A stretch of DNA of 64,000 nucleotides, from assembly GCF_932294415.1 (NCBI RefSeq), contig NC_065535.1:10473282-10537281 (forward strand), written 5' to 3'. This document shows positions 1-11,386 of this stretch, piece after piece. The position numbers and the translations under genes are program-made. Source of the DNA: Quercus robur (lineage: Eukaryota > Streptophyta > Magnoliopsida > Fagales > Fagaceae). Below the pieces are notes generated by a model, which saw only the letters and a program-made list of their open reading frames with translations, was not told the DNA's origin and did not search any database. Position 1 is the first letter of the stretch, and each line of letters begins with the position of its first letter.

Positions 1-1149
1 AAAATTAATAAGTTTAAGCTATCCCCAAATAGATACTTAAAAAATAATAATATATATGTGCGTATTAGTGTCTAAATTATATTAGAGATTAAAAGACACT
101 TATTAAGGTGACTTGGACTTACACCTATAAACCTATCAAGTTCATCCACTTTTTCACTTACTTAACAAAAACAAAATAGATTAAAAGAGTATTTTAAAAT
201 TATGAATTTAAAAAGGCTCGACCTATTTCATGTTTAACTTGATGATGTGACAAATGCCAACATCACCTAGCGAGATTGAAAACCCTTGTCCGTAGATGCT
301 GAAGGGCATTTTGTAATGGACCATCCAAGATCCGCGCCGTAAATAGACAAATCTTCCCGAAATATATATAGCGTCGGCATTCGGCACCACCCTTCGGAAT
401 TTTATTTATGAGGAAAGCTTTATTTGTCTTTGAATAAAGGATGATTCTGATACTCTTATTCAAGCCAATAAATTTGACGATGGCCCTAATTATCATCTTT
501 CAAAAGATATGCTATTTGTTATATTTATATCTAAATAGAACATGCATTTGAAATAGAATCGTCAAAATTGTTCTGATACGATATTTTAGCACTTTCCCAC
601 CAAAACAAAACCCTAGCGCTAGAAAATGGTTAGGCAGGCACTGGGGGAGGATGATGATGATAATTGACCCTTTGAAACTTTGAAGAATTCTTTTTCACTA
701 TATCTTTCAATTTTGTACGTGAAAGTGACAATATGGATCTCTTTTCAGATATGTATACATTGTTCCTTTGTTTTACACTTTTACTACAATCGATCTCGTA
801 GGTTTACCTCGAATCAATTGTTGTTTGTCTATTTGCATAAAACGACAACCATAAAGTTTCCCTAGAAGAGATGAGAGAAAATGACATTGGGTTTGTTTAC
901 CAAAAAAAAAAAAAAAATGACATTGGGTTTCAAAGTGGGGTTGCTACTTAACACGCCAAACCACAAAAGGCATTTGAGATGAATCTGGCAGCCGAATGCA
1001 GTGAAACAATATTACAGTTAGTTACGGCAAAATTTGCGGAATAGTAGCTTTTTAGAAAAAAAATTTGGTGCATAATACGCGTTTGAAACTATTTTGTAAG
1101 TTAGATTATTTTTTGAACTCGATTTGAAGCAGTGTGTAGTAAGGACCAA
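1..1149. other. Gene-free AT-rich flank
   Basis: No ORF here looks like a known protein. The short ORF at 263-496 (minus) has no recognisable motif. A 15-A run at 901-915 is followed by a repeat of the preceding words (gacattgggttt at about 882 and 918), which suggests a small local duplication around an A-tract. Confidence 0.5.
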
Positions 1150-1313
1150 ATTTAGATATAGTACCTTAGGTACTGTTCTTTAGATTCCTTTCTTAAGATT
1201 CAGTCATGTGTCTACTTAACTAAAAAATACACTTTTTTCTGATGAAAAAAAATCCACATGGTAAAATCTTAAAAGAGAAACTTAAGGAACAGCACCTAAG
1301 TACTGTACCTAAG
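1150..1313. repeat. MITE-like inverted repeat
   Basis: The two ends are reverse complements over roughly 45 bp with mismatches. The left end reads tagtaccttaggtactgttc; the reverse complement of the right end contains ttaggtgctgttccttaag. The middle is AT-rich and non-coding. The layout fits a small non-autonomous DNA transposon. I could not define a target duplication. From 1314 to 1847 I see nothing recognisable. Confidence 0.55.
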
Positions 1314-1847
1314 TCTTGCTCATCCAACAATATTGAATGAAACTCGTGATTGTCAAACTCGAATTTCTGCCCAAACTCGAGTTCCAAAAATAGCCTAACT
1401 TACAAAATATTCATCAATGTGTTGATTTCCTAAAATTTTTCTAAAATCATGCTATCTGGCAAATTTTTTCCTTAAAGTTACTATTTTGTAACCAGCCATT
1501 CACCACTCAAATCCCATAGAGAATTTATGGGCAAACGTGAAAACGATTGCCTAATTTATTTAATGGTGGGAATATTGTGTTTGACATTTGTCATTACGTG
1601 TAAAAAATTGCATTGCACGTGCTATTGTGCTATGTACGGCCCTGATGTTTAATTATTTTTATAAAGAAAAATTTTAAAAGCATAACAAAATTTCACTGTA
1701 TTTTTATAATACTTTTATTTTGAGTTGTGTTGAGTCTTAATATATATTTCTTTTCTTTTATTATATTTTGATCTCCAACGAATTGACAATTTAGTTTTTT
1801 GTGAAAATATTGAGATATTTTATTGTACTTGTAAAAGAACTTTTTGG

Positions 1848-2135
1848 ATAAATTAACATTGGTCTTTTTAAGAAATGAAAATTTTAACATTAGTCTAATT
1901 TTTTTTATAATGATATTCGGTAGTCTAGTGATAAGAGATTTGAATCCTAAGTGTTTTTCTTATGAAGACCAAGATGTGCTAATTAGTTGATAAATTAACA
2001 TTAGTTTTTTTAAGAAATGACAAATTTAACAGTAGTCTAAAAATATTTTATTTTTTTAATGATAATTTGATAGTTGAGGGATAAGAAATTTGAATCCTAA
2101 ATGTTTCTATTATGAATACCAAGATGTGATAATTA
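1848..2135. repeat. 142-bp tandem duplication containing SINE-B copies
   Basis: The block starting ataaattaacatt at 1848 recurs at 1990, a period of 142 bp, with about 80 percent similarity. Each unit carries on the minus strand a tRNA-like segment (near 1918-1989 and 2055-2135): a box A-like tcaactaatta, then a box B-like ggattcaaat, ending in a ctatcaaattat-type tail. The same segment recurs at 36672-36773 and 42310-42390, so it is a dispersed SINE-like repeat (called SINE-B here). Confidence 0.6.
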
Positions 2136-3006
2136 GTTGAGCTATAATGATCTTGGTTATTTAGCAATTATTCTAATAATCCATTGAACATGTGAGTTCA
2201 TATTCTTCTTTAATAATTATAGCCCAACCGTTATGTTTTAAACTTTTTAAATGAGAGGGAATGAAACTAAGGTTTGAACTCAAAATCATTTGCTATGATA
2301 CAACAATAAACCATGAGTAGTTTTATTTTTTAATATATTTATGTCATATAACAAATCGATTCAACTTAACCACACTATGTTTTTAACTTTTTAAATAAAA
2401 CTTTTTTATATGAGACAATGAAATTAAGGTATGAAGTTTGAACTCAAAATCACCTGCTATGATACACAATAGATTGCCCATCAATTTCAAAAGCTTAGAA
2501 AATAATAAATTTAATCATTGTTCTAATAGTTTCTATCTCTTAATATCTTTTTATTAAAATTTTAAAAATAAATTTCATTAATTGTGAGGATCGGCTCCTC
2601 AATATCGTATATATAAAATTATATATTGAGATCATAGCTAATCATCACACATAGATGGAGCCTTTAAAAGAGATATTATTCTTTTAATGAGTTAGGAGAA
2701 GAACCATCCCATTTCATAGCTCAATCATCGGGAGAAAAAAGAAAAGGAAAGAGCCATGAGTCATGTTGTATTTTTTTTTTCTGAATTTTTAATATTATAA
2801 TGTCATATTACAAATCGATTCTTGATGGTACAAACTTTATACTATGAGATTGCAAATATGGAAGCAATAGCATTAACATTCTAAAACTAGGCAGTCAGAT
2901 TATACTTTTTGATGCTCCAATTACAATGAGTCAATGAGTTGCTCCAATAATTATTTGGGAGGCGAAAAAGAGAAAAAAACACATAGGCTCCTTTAGATCA
3001 AATCCA
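2136..3006. repeat. Degenerate dispersed repeats 3' of the BAHD gene
   Basis: Two related blocks lie at about 2237-2310 and 2380-2475, both reading roughly 'tttgaactcaaaatca...tgctatgata'. Similar words occur at 6540-6815 and 43490-43570. No coding potential is visible. The last 100 bp or so probably include the 3' UTR of the minus-strand acyltransferase ending at 3007. Confidence 0.4.
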
Positions 3007-6000
3007 TTATATATCTTCTCCATGATACCCATTGCCATTGGCATCTGCATAATCTTCTTTATCCCAAAACTCTTTCATGAAATACTCAAATTTCTCCACA
3101 ATGCCCTCTGGCATAGACACAAGCACTCTCACTGCATCAAAGTCACCAATAACCGGTAAAAATAAGCAGTAAATATCACTTGTTAGAGACCCCATATGTA
3201 GTGGCTTCCCTTCTCCAAAATCCAAATCCTCTAATCCTAACTTCGACCATTGTGATATAACCAAACTTGTAGTTAGGTCCGTTTTCATCGATTTATCTTC
3301 CAGTAAATCAATCATGGACCTTATGTACTCATCATTGAGAGTAGATTTAGCTTGTTGCACTAGCTTCACACCATGGTACAAGTTAGAGGTGACCAAGTCC
3401 TTCACATTGGTTTGGGCACATCCTAGCACAAACCCATTTCCATAGTACCCTAATGGTAATTCTGGGTTCATTTTTTTTCGAACACTAACTGAGAAAAGGA
3501 GCTTGGCATTGAGTGAGGGTGACATGTCCAGTGATTTAACCCAGCAACGCCACGTGTGAGATGCGAGTACTTCAAAGGTTGTGCACTTGAGCGAAGGTAC
3601 ACATTGCCTCTTGAGGTGAAGGATATGAGAGGTGGTGAAGGTTAAGGATGTGGGAACTAGCGGCTGAGACTGAAGGAACTTGACCATGTCAATAGTATTG
3701 TTATCGTTGGGATTAGTTCTGGTGTATTCCGGATGAGTGAAACTTGACTTTGGGGGATTTCGAGGTTTTAACACGTGGCGGCTGTGCAACGGTGTGATTG
3801 GTAGACCAAGATTCGGCATGGCCGTGATGTGGGCCCATGCTTGTAAAAACTGTGATGTGCCAATTCCGTCGCATAGACAGTGGTTGATCGCGGTGCACAG
3901 GATCATACCTCCACAGCGTAGATTCGTCACCTAAAAAAACAAATTAAGATAATAAATCTCATAAAGAAAGAGTTTCTGGTTCTTTGATTAGAAGAAAAAA
4001 GCAACATACGGTAAAAACATTGCGGTAAGGTGAGGAAAACATTGATGACTGATATAATTTGTTGGGCTGTTATTGTGTACTCCAGAATTATACTTCATTT
4101 CCCACAGAAATGTGAGATCTACTCTTCTATGAGAGAGAATATAATTCCAAAGAAAAAACTCTTAGGTTCTTTTGCAGTACGGAAAAATGATGCTTCATTC
4201 TCTTATATTTATAGTGAATCTCATTATGAATTTAATGAGTAAATTTTACCGTGAATGTGAGAGGAGAGAACATCATTCTATATTTTGAGAGTACCTAAGA
4301 ATTATTCTAGAGTACACAATAATTTTTCAATTCATTATGATTGATGTATAATAAAATAAATTAGTTAGGTGAAAGTCTTAATCACAAGTCATATCCTTAG
4401 TAAGAAAAATATTATGTCATGTCAGCATGTTCTCTTTAGATACCATTAGTGTTAATTAGACAACATACACAACCCAAAGTTCACCAACTGAGCTCGTGAA
4501 AGGCACAGAAGAACCAGGAGCAATTTCAGCGTTTTTAGGCAGGGTCACCTACTTTTGGGTCATTATCTTGAAAGGAACATACATATGGGGAACATATGAC
4601 TTGTGTCACTCAAACCGAAGCCATTTAGTAACTTGCCATTACTAGTATTTTTAACTATGGTACACTTTTTAGTTTTTACTCTTTTGTCTGTGAATTTTTT
4701 ATTTTTTGGGTGCATGTGTTTGTTTTCTTATGTTCGGTAGAAATTAAGGTAATTAGGTATAGCCAGATTGCTATCTTTATTCTTGAAAGAAAAAGAAAAA
4801 AAAAGGTATGGCTAAAGCGATTTTAAACAATTGATTATATGATAATATAGTGGTGTTTCTAATGGTCTATTTGGATTGAGGAAAAATTGGAGAGAGTAAA
4901 GTAAAATTAGTTGAAAATTAGTTTCACTCTTAATCTGCAAAAATAACAAAGACTTGTGAAATTTCCTTAAAATTCTAAAAATGATTAGGCACGTGCGTGT
5001 GTTTGTTTTCTTATGTCTGGTAGAAATTAAGGTAATTAAGTATAGCCAGATTGTTATCTTTATTCTTGAAAGAAGAAAAAAAAAAAGGGTATGGCTAGAG
5101 TGATTTCAAACAATTGATTATATGATAATATAGTGGTGTTTCTAATGGCCTACTTGGATTGAAGAAAAAGATGGGAGAGTAAAGTAGAATTAGCCTTCCT
5201 TAAAATTCTAAAATGATTGGGCGTGTCTGACAAACTGACAGTGTGAGTCAATTGAAAAGACAAAACTAGTCCTGTCTTGGCCAGCAGGCATGTTGCAAAT
5301 TAAGCAAGGCACCATTCAAAGCGACGTGGTTTTATGTATGCACCTTAGTGTGTTGTTAGGTCGGCACTTGACTTGGCAGCATCATTTGCTGCAGGGATAT
5401 ATGATTGAAAGAGATTGTTCAAAGTGAAGAGCTAGAACTATAATTACAGCACTAGGGTAAAAACTGGTTGTTTGCTAAGTTTCTTTGGATAAAATGGATT
5501 AACAAAGGACCAAAACATGTGGAAAATAATAGTAAAGTCATAATTCAAAGACAGTAAGTTTTTTAATCAACAAAGAAACAAGAGCTCTAGCCTCTAGGTT
5601 AATATAAAGAAATTTAAAGTGAAAATCTTTTTTATATTAAAAGATTTATGAGGGGGGCTTCTTTTTGGGCTTGAATTTTTAAAACACCACAAACCAGGAA
5701 AAAATGAAGAGAGATGCTATAAGGAAAAGCAAAGAAAACAAAAGAGACATTGGCATAACATAAGAAAAGAAATAAGACCTGAACTACAAGAGGAGGAACA
5801 TCCAAGAAAGTGAGAGCTTCCACCCTATACAAGAGCTTTCTCCAAAACCTGTTTGGTTTGTTGGAAAGTTGAAGAAAATCTTCAGCAGTGATGTCCATGA
5901 AAGCCTCAGCAAAAACAGCACCTTCTCCATTACAATCAACTTCAAACTTCTGTTCATCCTCAGCAGTGGCTCTCAACCTCCCAGCTAATGGGTAGTAATC

Positions 6001-6210
6001 CACAAGAACTCTGGAAAGAGAATATTTCAAGTTGTCTGAACTCACAGATTTCTTGAAAAGGTAGAGATATTTAATGGAGAACCTAAGGAACTTTTGGTCA
6101 TCAAGATTAGAGAGATACAATGAATGCTTTGGAGTTGGGGTACTTGGGCAAATTAAGATGGGTTGGTTTGCATAGCAACAATCTGGGAGTTCCGCAGGAG
6201 ATTTTAACAT
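3007..6210 (-). CDS. BAHD acyltransferase, fatty-alcohol / omega-hydroxyacid hydroxycinnamoyl transferase-like
   Basis: Two exons: 6210-5779 (144 codons) and 3930-3007 (307 codons plus TAA), 451 aa, the usual BAHD length. The intron 5778-3931 is phase 0, with donor CAG|GTCTTA and acceptor TTTAG|GTG. The start at 6210 leads directly into the family-typical N-terminus (ELPDCCYANQPILI); longer upstream reading frames run through a poly-A/CT leader. BAHD enzymes transfer acyl groups from CoA thioesters to alcohols or amines in the cytosol. The catalytic HxxxD motif is HCLCD (residues 161-165), directly after the splice junction. The structural DFGWG motif reads DFGEG (381-385). Exon 1 carries the 'VDYYPLAGRLR' block. 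Similarity in style is to the clade with omega-hydroxypalmitate feruloyl transferase and fatty alcohol:caffeoyl-CoA acyltransferase (suberin/wax phenolic esters); the exact substrate is inferred. The ORF is intact, so the gene is probably functional. Confidence 0.9.
4070..4322. mobile_element. MITE in the BAHD intron
   Basis: The left end ttattgtgtactccagaat and the reverse complement of the right end (ttattgtgtactctagaat) are almost identical terminal inverted repeats. The interior is non-coding and AT-rich. It lies in the single intron of the acyltransferase. The target duplication is not clear. Confidence 0.6.
4716..5228. repeat. 283-bp tandem duplication in the BAHD intron
   Basis: The unit starting gtgtttgttttcttatg at 4716 recurs at 4999. 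Long stretches are near identical (ggtagaaattaaggtaatta; caattgattatatgataata). The second copy lacks about 50-70 bp near its 3' part. It is direct tandem and non-coding. The intron remainder (5229-5778) shows nothing recognisable. Confidence 0.75.
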
Positions 6211-6512
6211 ATTTTCTGTTATGTTCTGCTGTTTTTTTTTTTTTTTTTTTGGGTGAGAAAGAGAGATAGAGAGTAAGTGCGCGATAGAAAGACAAGGTGA
6301 GAGAAATGGAGAGCTTTGTAGACAAGAGAACAATGGGGTCTGTCGAAGATCTACGGTTGGATATGGTGATAGCCTGATGGTACGATCAGATTCCTTTAAA
6401 GAGTAAGAATAAGGAGGGGGCCGGAGCATTACGCTAAAAATGTGCCCACCCTTTTGGGCACTTTTTTGTGTCATCAAAAAATATAAATATAAATATATAT
6501 ATATATATTTTT
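6211..6512 (-). promoter_or_regulatory. 5' leader and proximal promoter of the BAHD gene
   Basis: Upstream of the start codon (higher coordinates) lies an A/T homopolymer at about 6232-6250 and, in mRNA sense, a CT-rich leader (about 6250-6305). A TA-rich segment at about 6480-6512 reads TATATATATATATTTATATT in sense and is a plausible TATA region, which would put transcription start near 6450. This is inferred from composition only. Confidence 0.35.
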
Positions 6513-6534
6513 TTTTCGTTTGGGTATTATCAAA

Positions 6535-6815
6535 AGTTAGTAGGTTGATAAATTAGATTGTCCAAAAAGTTTAAATTATTGGAATATAGTAAATTTAATC
6601 ATTTAACAACATATTTCTAACACTCTTCCTTCACGTATGGGTCAAAACTACCTTTTAATAAGTGAGATCTAACATATGAGAATTTAAATGGGAGGTAGAC
6701 TGAAGGAGATAAAAATCTCATGCTCTGATGTCAAGTTAAATTACCGATTGTCCCAAAAGTTTAAGTTATTGAGATATGGTAAATTTATTCATTTAACCAT
6801 ATATTTCTAACACAT
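6535..6815. repeat. Internally duplicated dispersed repeat
   Basis: The segment 'attgtccaaaaagtttaaat...catttaac...atatttctaacac' at about 6557-6622 is repeated at about 6745-6812 with a few changes. A related copy lies at 43490-43570. Such blocks are common in plant intergenic DNA; the class is not clear. From 6816 to 7174 nothing is seen. Confidence 0.5.
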
Positions 6816-7174
6816 AATTTGCAAAGATCTAGTTTTAGTCTATCTATCTACGCATTGGTTAGCCTTCCTATAAATATATATGTTCAACGATAACATTAAG
6901 GAACATCCTTAATAGGATCTTGCAATCAATTAACAAATATTCTAGCATAAGGTTTTTAGAGGAGGGATTATTTATCAAAAAAAAAAACTATAACTTCAAC
7001 ATCCATTTGAACAGCAAGAAAGGAGAAATCTAACCAATAAATTTTGTTTCTATTTAATTATCTTTGAAAATAATGATATTGTTTGATTGTGTTTTATTAG
7101 CCCATGCAATTAGGTGTTTGAATTTTAACTGAAAAATCTAATATATTGCACCTAAGTTATGCACTTATCTAAAT

Positions 7175-7897
7175 AAGGGATGACAATTTTGCCCCGTCCC
7201 TCCCCGCTTCTCCCCGCGCAGATTTTTCTTGCCCCGCAAAGGTACGTAGTAAGGCAGGGATGGGGCAAGATTTTAACCCCGCACCATGGGGCAAGGCAGG
7301 GATGGATAAGACATTTAGACCCATCCCGTCCCATCTCGCCCCACCTTGATAAGGGTTAAATTATAAATTTTTTATATCCTAAAACCCTATTATTTAAACA
7401 AACATATCATTAGCTTATTTTATTCTACGCAACATGGCCCCTTGCCTCTTTTTTCTCTCTAACAAGGTTGGAAATAAGATATCAATTTTAACGTTTTCTT
7501 TTGTCTTAATTAAAAACAAATTTATTTACTATTGAATTTTTTATTTTGTATTATGAGATTTTTTGTTGTTGTGATATTGTCTTATTAAACACTTAGATAA
7601 TATTATTCATTTTTTGCTAAAAATTAGTTTGATTTGATGGGATAAATTTACTTATAATTTCAAATATATTTTTATTAATGAAAAAAGTTTTACTAAATTT
7701 TTTTTACTAGCTGTGGGCAAATTAATAAGAAGTAGAGTTTTACGGGATGAGGCGGGGCTTCGCAGGGCCCCAAAGGCTGGGGATGGGTTAAGAAAATTTT
7801 CCCCATCATGCAAAGCGGGGCGGGTATGGAGCAAGACAAAACTATGCAGAGTAGGGGCAACGACCCATCCTTTGGCCCCACCCCATTACCATCCCTT
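7175..7897. mobile_element. Non-autonomous hAT-like element with G/C-rich termini
   Basis: The ends form an imperfect inverted repeat: AAGGGATGACAAT on the left and AAGGGATGGTAAT on the reversed right. Both continue into GC-rich gcccc/ggggc tracts that stand out from the AT-rich surroundings. Immediately outside are ATCTAAAT (7167-7174) and ATCTTTAT (7898-7905), 6 of 8 identical, as for an aged 8-bp hAT target duplication. The interior is AT-rich and codes for nothing recognisable. Short ORFs in the GC-rich ends are by-products of composition. Confidence 0.6.
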
Positions 7898-7905
7898 ATC
7901 TTTAT

Positions 7906-8832
7906 CAAATTCATATCAATAACAAGTAATGTAACTTCCAAGATCATAGGTATTTAAAAAAAATAATGTTACTCCCAAAATCACACATTGGAAAAAATGA
8001 TATATGACCAAAAACAATAGGGGAAAAAAGAAGAAGAAAGAGGATGTATTTGTACTTATTACTTTAATAATTATAGTGTCTTTGTTCCAACATGATCTTC
8101 TTTATTTCGCTTCCTTCTCACAATCAATATTTCAATACCTGAATCTGATAATATATAAAGTATCACATTAGGTAAAATTTTAAATGACGTGGCATTACCA
8201 CACCTTTAGATTTATAAGTTGTAATAATTAATTTAAATTATAAAATGGATCAATTTCGAATGGAGATTATCATAACATGAGTTAGTGATTGAAAAGTGTT
8301 TTAACATAAGTTTTATATTTATAAAGATGTACAAGTAGCTAGGAAAGTTACCTATCTATCTTGTATTAGGATCCTCTTTATTCAAAATTGATCAATTTCA
8401 TGGTTTATTACAAATTTAAAAGCGGATCCTCTGTATTTGAAATAGATTTATTTCAAAAGACACTTGGTGTACTTTCAAATCTAATAAATAAAATCTCTAA
8501 CAGTGAAATATATTTGGCATGGACCACTAGTGAGAATATGGTATCACCATACACTTCATTCTTCAACCAAAGTCTATCATTTAGTAGTAGCAAATTTTCA
8601 ATAGATCCATGTACAAGATTCACTTAGCTTTTCTATCTTTTCAACTTTTTCATTTCCATATTCATATTTTTCTACTAAAGATTTAAAATAAATACTTGCT
8701 TCAATATAGATTATAATATAACTAAAATAAAATAAAATTTAAAGCTTGGAACAATATAATCTAATTTATCAAATAACTTCACTTAACATTATAATTAACT
8801 ATAATCTCAACCTTCACAAGTGAAGATAGATT
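7906..8832. other. Gene-free stretch
   Basis: AT-rich sequence without recognisable coding, RNA or repeat structure. The ORF at 8388-8627 (plus) has low complexity and no family signature. Confidence 0.4.
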
Positions 8833-8847
8833 AACTTGAAATCAAAC

Positions 8848-9007
8848 TATAGGTTCCAGTTAATTCAACTAGTAAAGGCTCTAATGGTTGTATAAGAGAT
8901 TTAGGATTCAATCCCCGCCTACACCAAAAACTAATTGATGTCTTGATCTAATGATAAAGAGCTATTATCAAGAGCGGACGCTATAAGTTGAAACTCTCTC
9001 TCTCTCT

Positions 9008-9043
<36 letters not shown>
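8848..9043 (+). mobile_element. SINE-A, full-length tRNA-derived SINE
   Basis: A tRNA-like head with box A-like sequence (about ttaattcaactagtaaag) and box B-like ggattcaatcc is followed by a unique body, a (CT)n stretch and a very long A tail (37 A, about 9009-9045). The direct repeats AACTTGAAATCAAAC (8833-8847) and AACTTGAAATCAGAC (9044-9058), 14 of 15 identical, are the target site duplication. The body matches the copy at 13610-13763. Confidence 0.85.
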
Positions 9044-9047
<4 letters not shown>

Positions 9048-9058
9048 TGAAATCAGAC

Positions 9059-9554
9059 GTATACTACAATGTTCACATCAATTGTATATAAACACAAGAT
9101 ATAAATAATGAAATAAAATTGATTCTTAAAAAAAAAAAAATTTATCTGCCTTAAATATGATTTTTGTTAATCAGTTCATTGGTAAGGGAAAAAGAGTGGT
9201 TTAATATTGACTGGTTATCTAGAGATACTTAAAAAGAAAAAGAGCCAAAAATAAAATAAAAATGTAGTATATAGTTAGACATTGACCACTTTATTTTAAG
9301 CCAAAATAATTAATAGACAAGAGACAAATTTTATTTTAAGTGTGAGTATATATATATAAGTATGCTATTATGATCAAAATTATGGGACCTTTTTTCACTT
9401 GAGGGCCTAATGTGTTAACATAAATGGCCTAGTATCTAGGGCTATATCAAACCTTCGTAGATATTTGATTATTTGGCAAGGAAATACTATTTTTTATTTT
9501 AATTGTTGTGCATATGCGTCACCCTTTAATTAAAAAAGGAAAATAGATTACATG

Positions 9555-9585
<31 letters not shown>

Positions 9586-10118
9586 ATTGTTGTTGATGAT
9601 GGTTTATTTAACACTCGCGATGTGATCCATTTAACATGGATTAACTTTAAAATATCCATTCTCTCCTTTGTAGAGATCTAGAGAGAGTTGCAAGTACCAC
9701 TTAACCCCAAAAAAAAAAAATCGAATCATTATTATCTCACTTTTCTTTTTCTTTTTTTAAGAAAAAAGTTAGAAACAACAATATCTTACTTGCAAATTGC
9801 AATATTACTTATTAGTTAATTGGATAGAGGGCTGCAATCTTGTTTTAAAATGCAACAAGAATATAAGTCAGTAACTTGTCTCTTCAAATTTGGTGGAAAA
9901 GACTAAAGAGTGCTTTTGAGTCTTGTCAAGAAATAGAATAATGATAGTCACACACTCCTTATTATATTCTTAAACTAAAATACAATAACAAGTAAAATCG
10001 TGTTTAAAGGAATGTACATATGAAGTATACAATAACGAGTAAGTAATAAAATTTCCCACGAAAAGTATACTTATAGCAGAACTTGACTATCCTCCCTTAA
10101 ATGTACCTAAGAGTGTAA
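9059..10118. other. Gene-free stretch with homopolymer tracts
   Basis: No gene is recognised. It holds a T-run of about 24 at 9558-9581 and several A-runs. The sequence between is AT-rich and unstructured to the eye. Confidence 0.4.
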
Positions 10119-10127
10119 TAACATAAA

Positions 10128-11377
10128 GGCGAAAATACTATTTTGGTCATTACATTTTGGGGTCATAGTCAATTTGGTCCCTACATTTTGATAACAGTCA
10201 ATTTGATCCCTATTATTTTCAGCTTGCAATCATTTTGGTCTCTATCGTTAAATCACTAATAAAAAATGCTTACGTGACAAACAGTTTATATTGTTTGCAT
10301 GCTTAATATTAAAAAAATTATATAAGATGCTAACTTGTTTAAATTTCATGGCCACATCAGCACTGAGATGGTAAAAAAGCCACGTCATCTTTTAAAAATA
10401 ATTTTCTCTTATTTACCAATTTTTTCTTTTAGCTTTCTGACAATTTCTTTAAAATTTCATTTTATTTTCTAACATTCTTCACTATTCTTCTAGCCTACTT
10501 AGGTTTTGTGCTTTGAGAGGAGTGGGATAGGATCTACTATGCACTAGGGTATTAGAACCCAGATCTGTAAATTTTTTGGGCAAGTGGGGGATGTGACAAT
10601 GGCAAGAACAGGGTAACCAACAAAAGAGTGAAGTGGGGGTTGAGAGCAATTTATGGTAATGGGGTTGGCCTTGTTGGCAAAGGAGCTACAAAGCTTGGAC
10701 TCCATGAAAGATAGCTTCTTGTGCTCATGGGTTCTTTCTCTTTTGGACTATTGGCTAAAGCATTGAAATTTTTTAGCTCAAAAAGTCCAAGCTTTCTCAT
10801 GGATTCTCAAGCGATAAGGCACCAAACTCACATTTTTATAAGATAAAGAAGAGAAACTTGGAGTTGGGTTCACTGAGTAATTTGACTTGGTACGCTGGAG
10901 AAACTTTTGTAGATGTTTGATTGCTTTCTCAACCAAATCATCTTTGTACGAAGAAGAGTATGAGTGCAAGCAATTAATGAGAGAGACGGTAGCCTTATCT
11001 AGGTTTGGAGAACAACAATGAAGAATGCGAGAAAATAAAATAAAATTTTAAAGAAATTGTGAGAAAACTAAAAGAAAAAATAAAGAAAAGAAAAAAAATT
11101 GGTAAAAAAAATTATTTTTAAAAGATGATGCGGCTTTTTTTGCCATCTCAGTGCTGATATGGCCATAAAATTTAAACAAGTCAGCATTTTATTTAATTTT
11201 TTAATATTAAGCATGCTAACAATGTAAATTGTTTGTCATGTAGACATTTTTCGTTAGTGACTTAACGATAGGGACTAATTGATTGAAAATAACAGGGACC
11301 AAATTGACTGCTATCAAAATGTGGGGACCAAATTAACTATGACTTCAAAATGTAAGGACCAAAATAGTATTTTTGCC
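10128..11377. mobile_element. Mutator-like element with long TIRs, Pack-MULE candidate
   Basis: The terminal inverted repeats begin GGCGAAAATACTATTTTGGTC on the left and GGCAAAAATACTATTTTGGTC on the reversed right, and pair for roughly 300 bp with mismatches (reaching the mirrored 'ccatctcagtgctgatatgg' near 10345 and 11140). The flanks are perfect 9-bp direct repeats TAACATAAA (10119-10127 and 11378-11386), the signature length of Mutator superfamily insertion. The interior of about 550 bp is less AT-rich and non-repetitive. It has a minus-strand open frame from about 11030 to 10778 (…SPNLDKATVSLINC then LHSYSSSYKDDLVEKAIKHL), and no transposase. The interior could be captured host gene sequence; its source is not recognised. 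Confidence 0.85.
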
Positions 11378-11386
11378 TAACATAAA

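Noticed and set aside
7152..7947. Proline/glycine/cysteine-rich short ORFs
   Set aside because: They come from the GC-rich ends of the hAT-like element, on both strands.
10778..10969. 63-aa minus ORF as an independent gene
   Set aside because: It lies inside the Mutator-like element and has no proper start or stop context; treated as possible captured sequence only.
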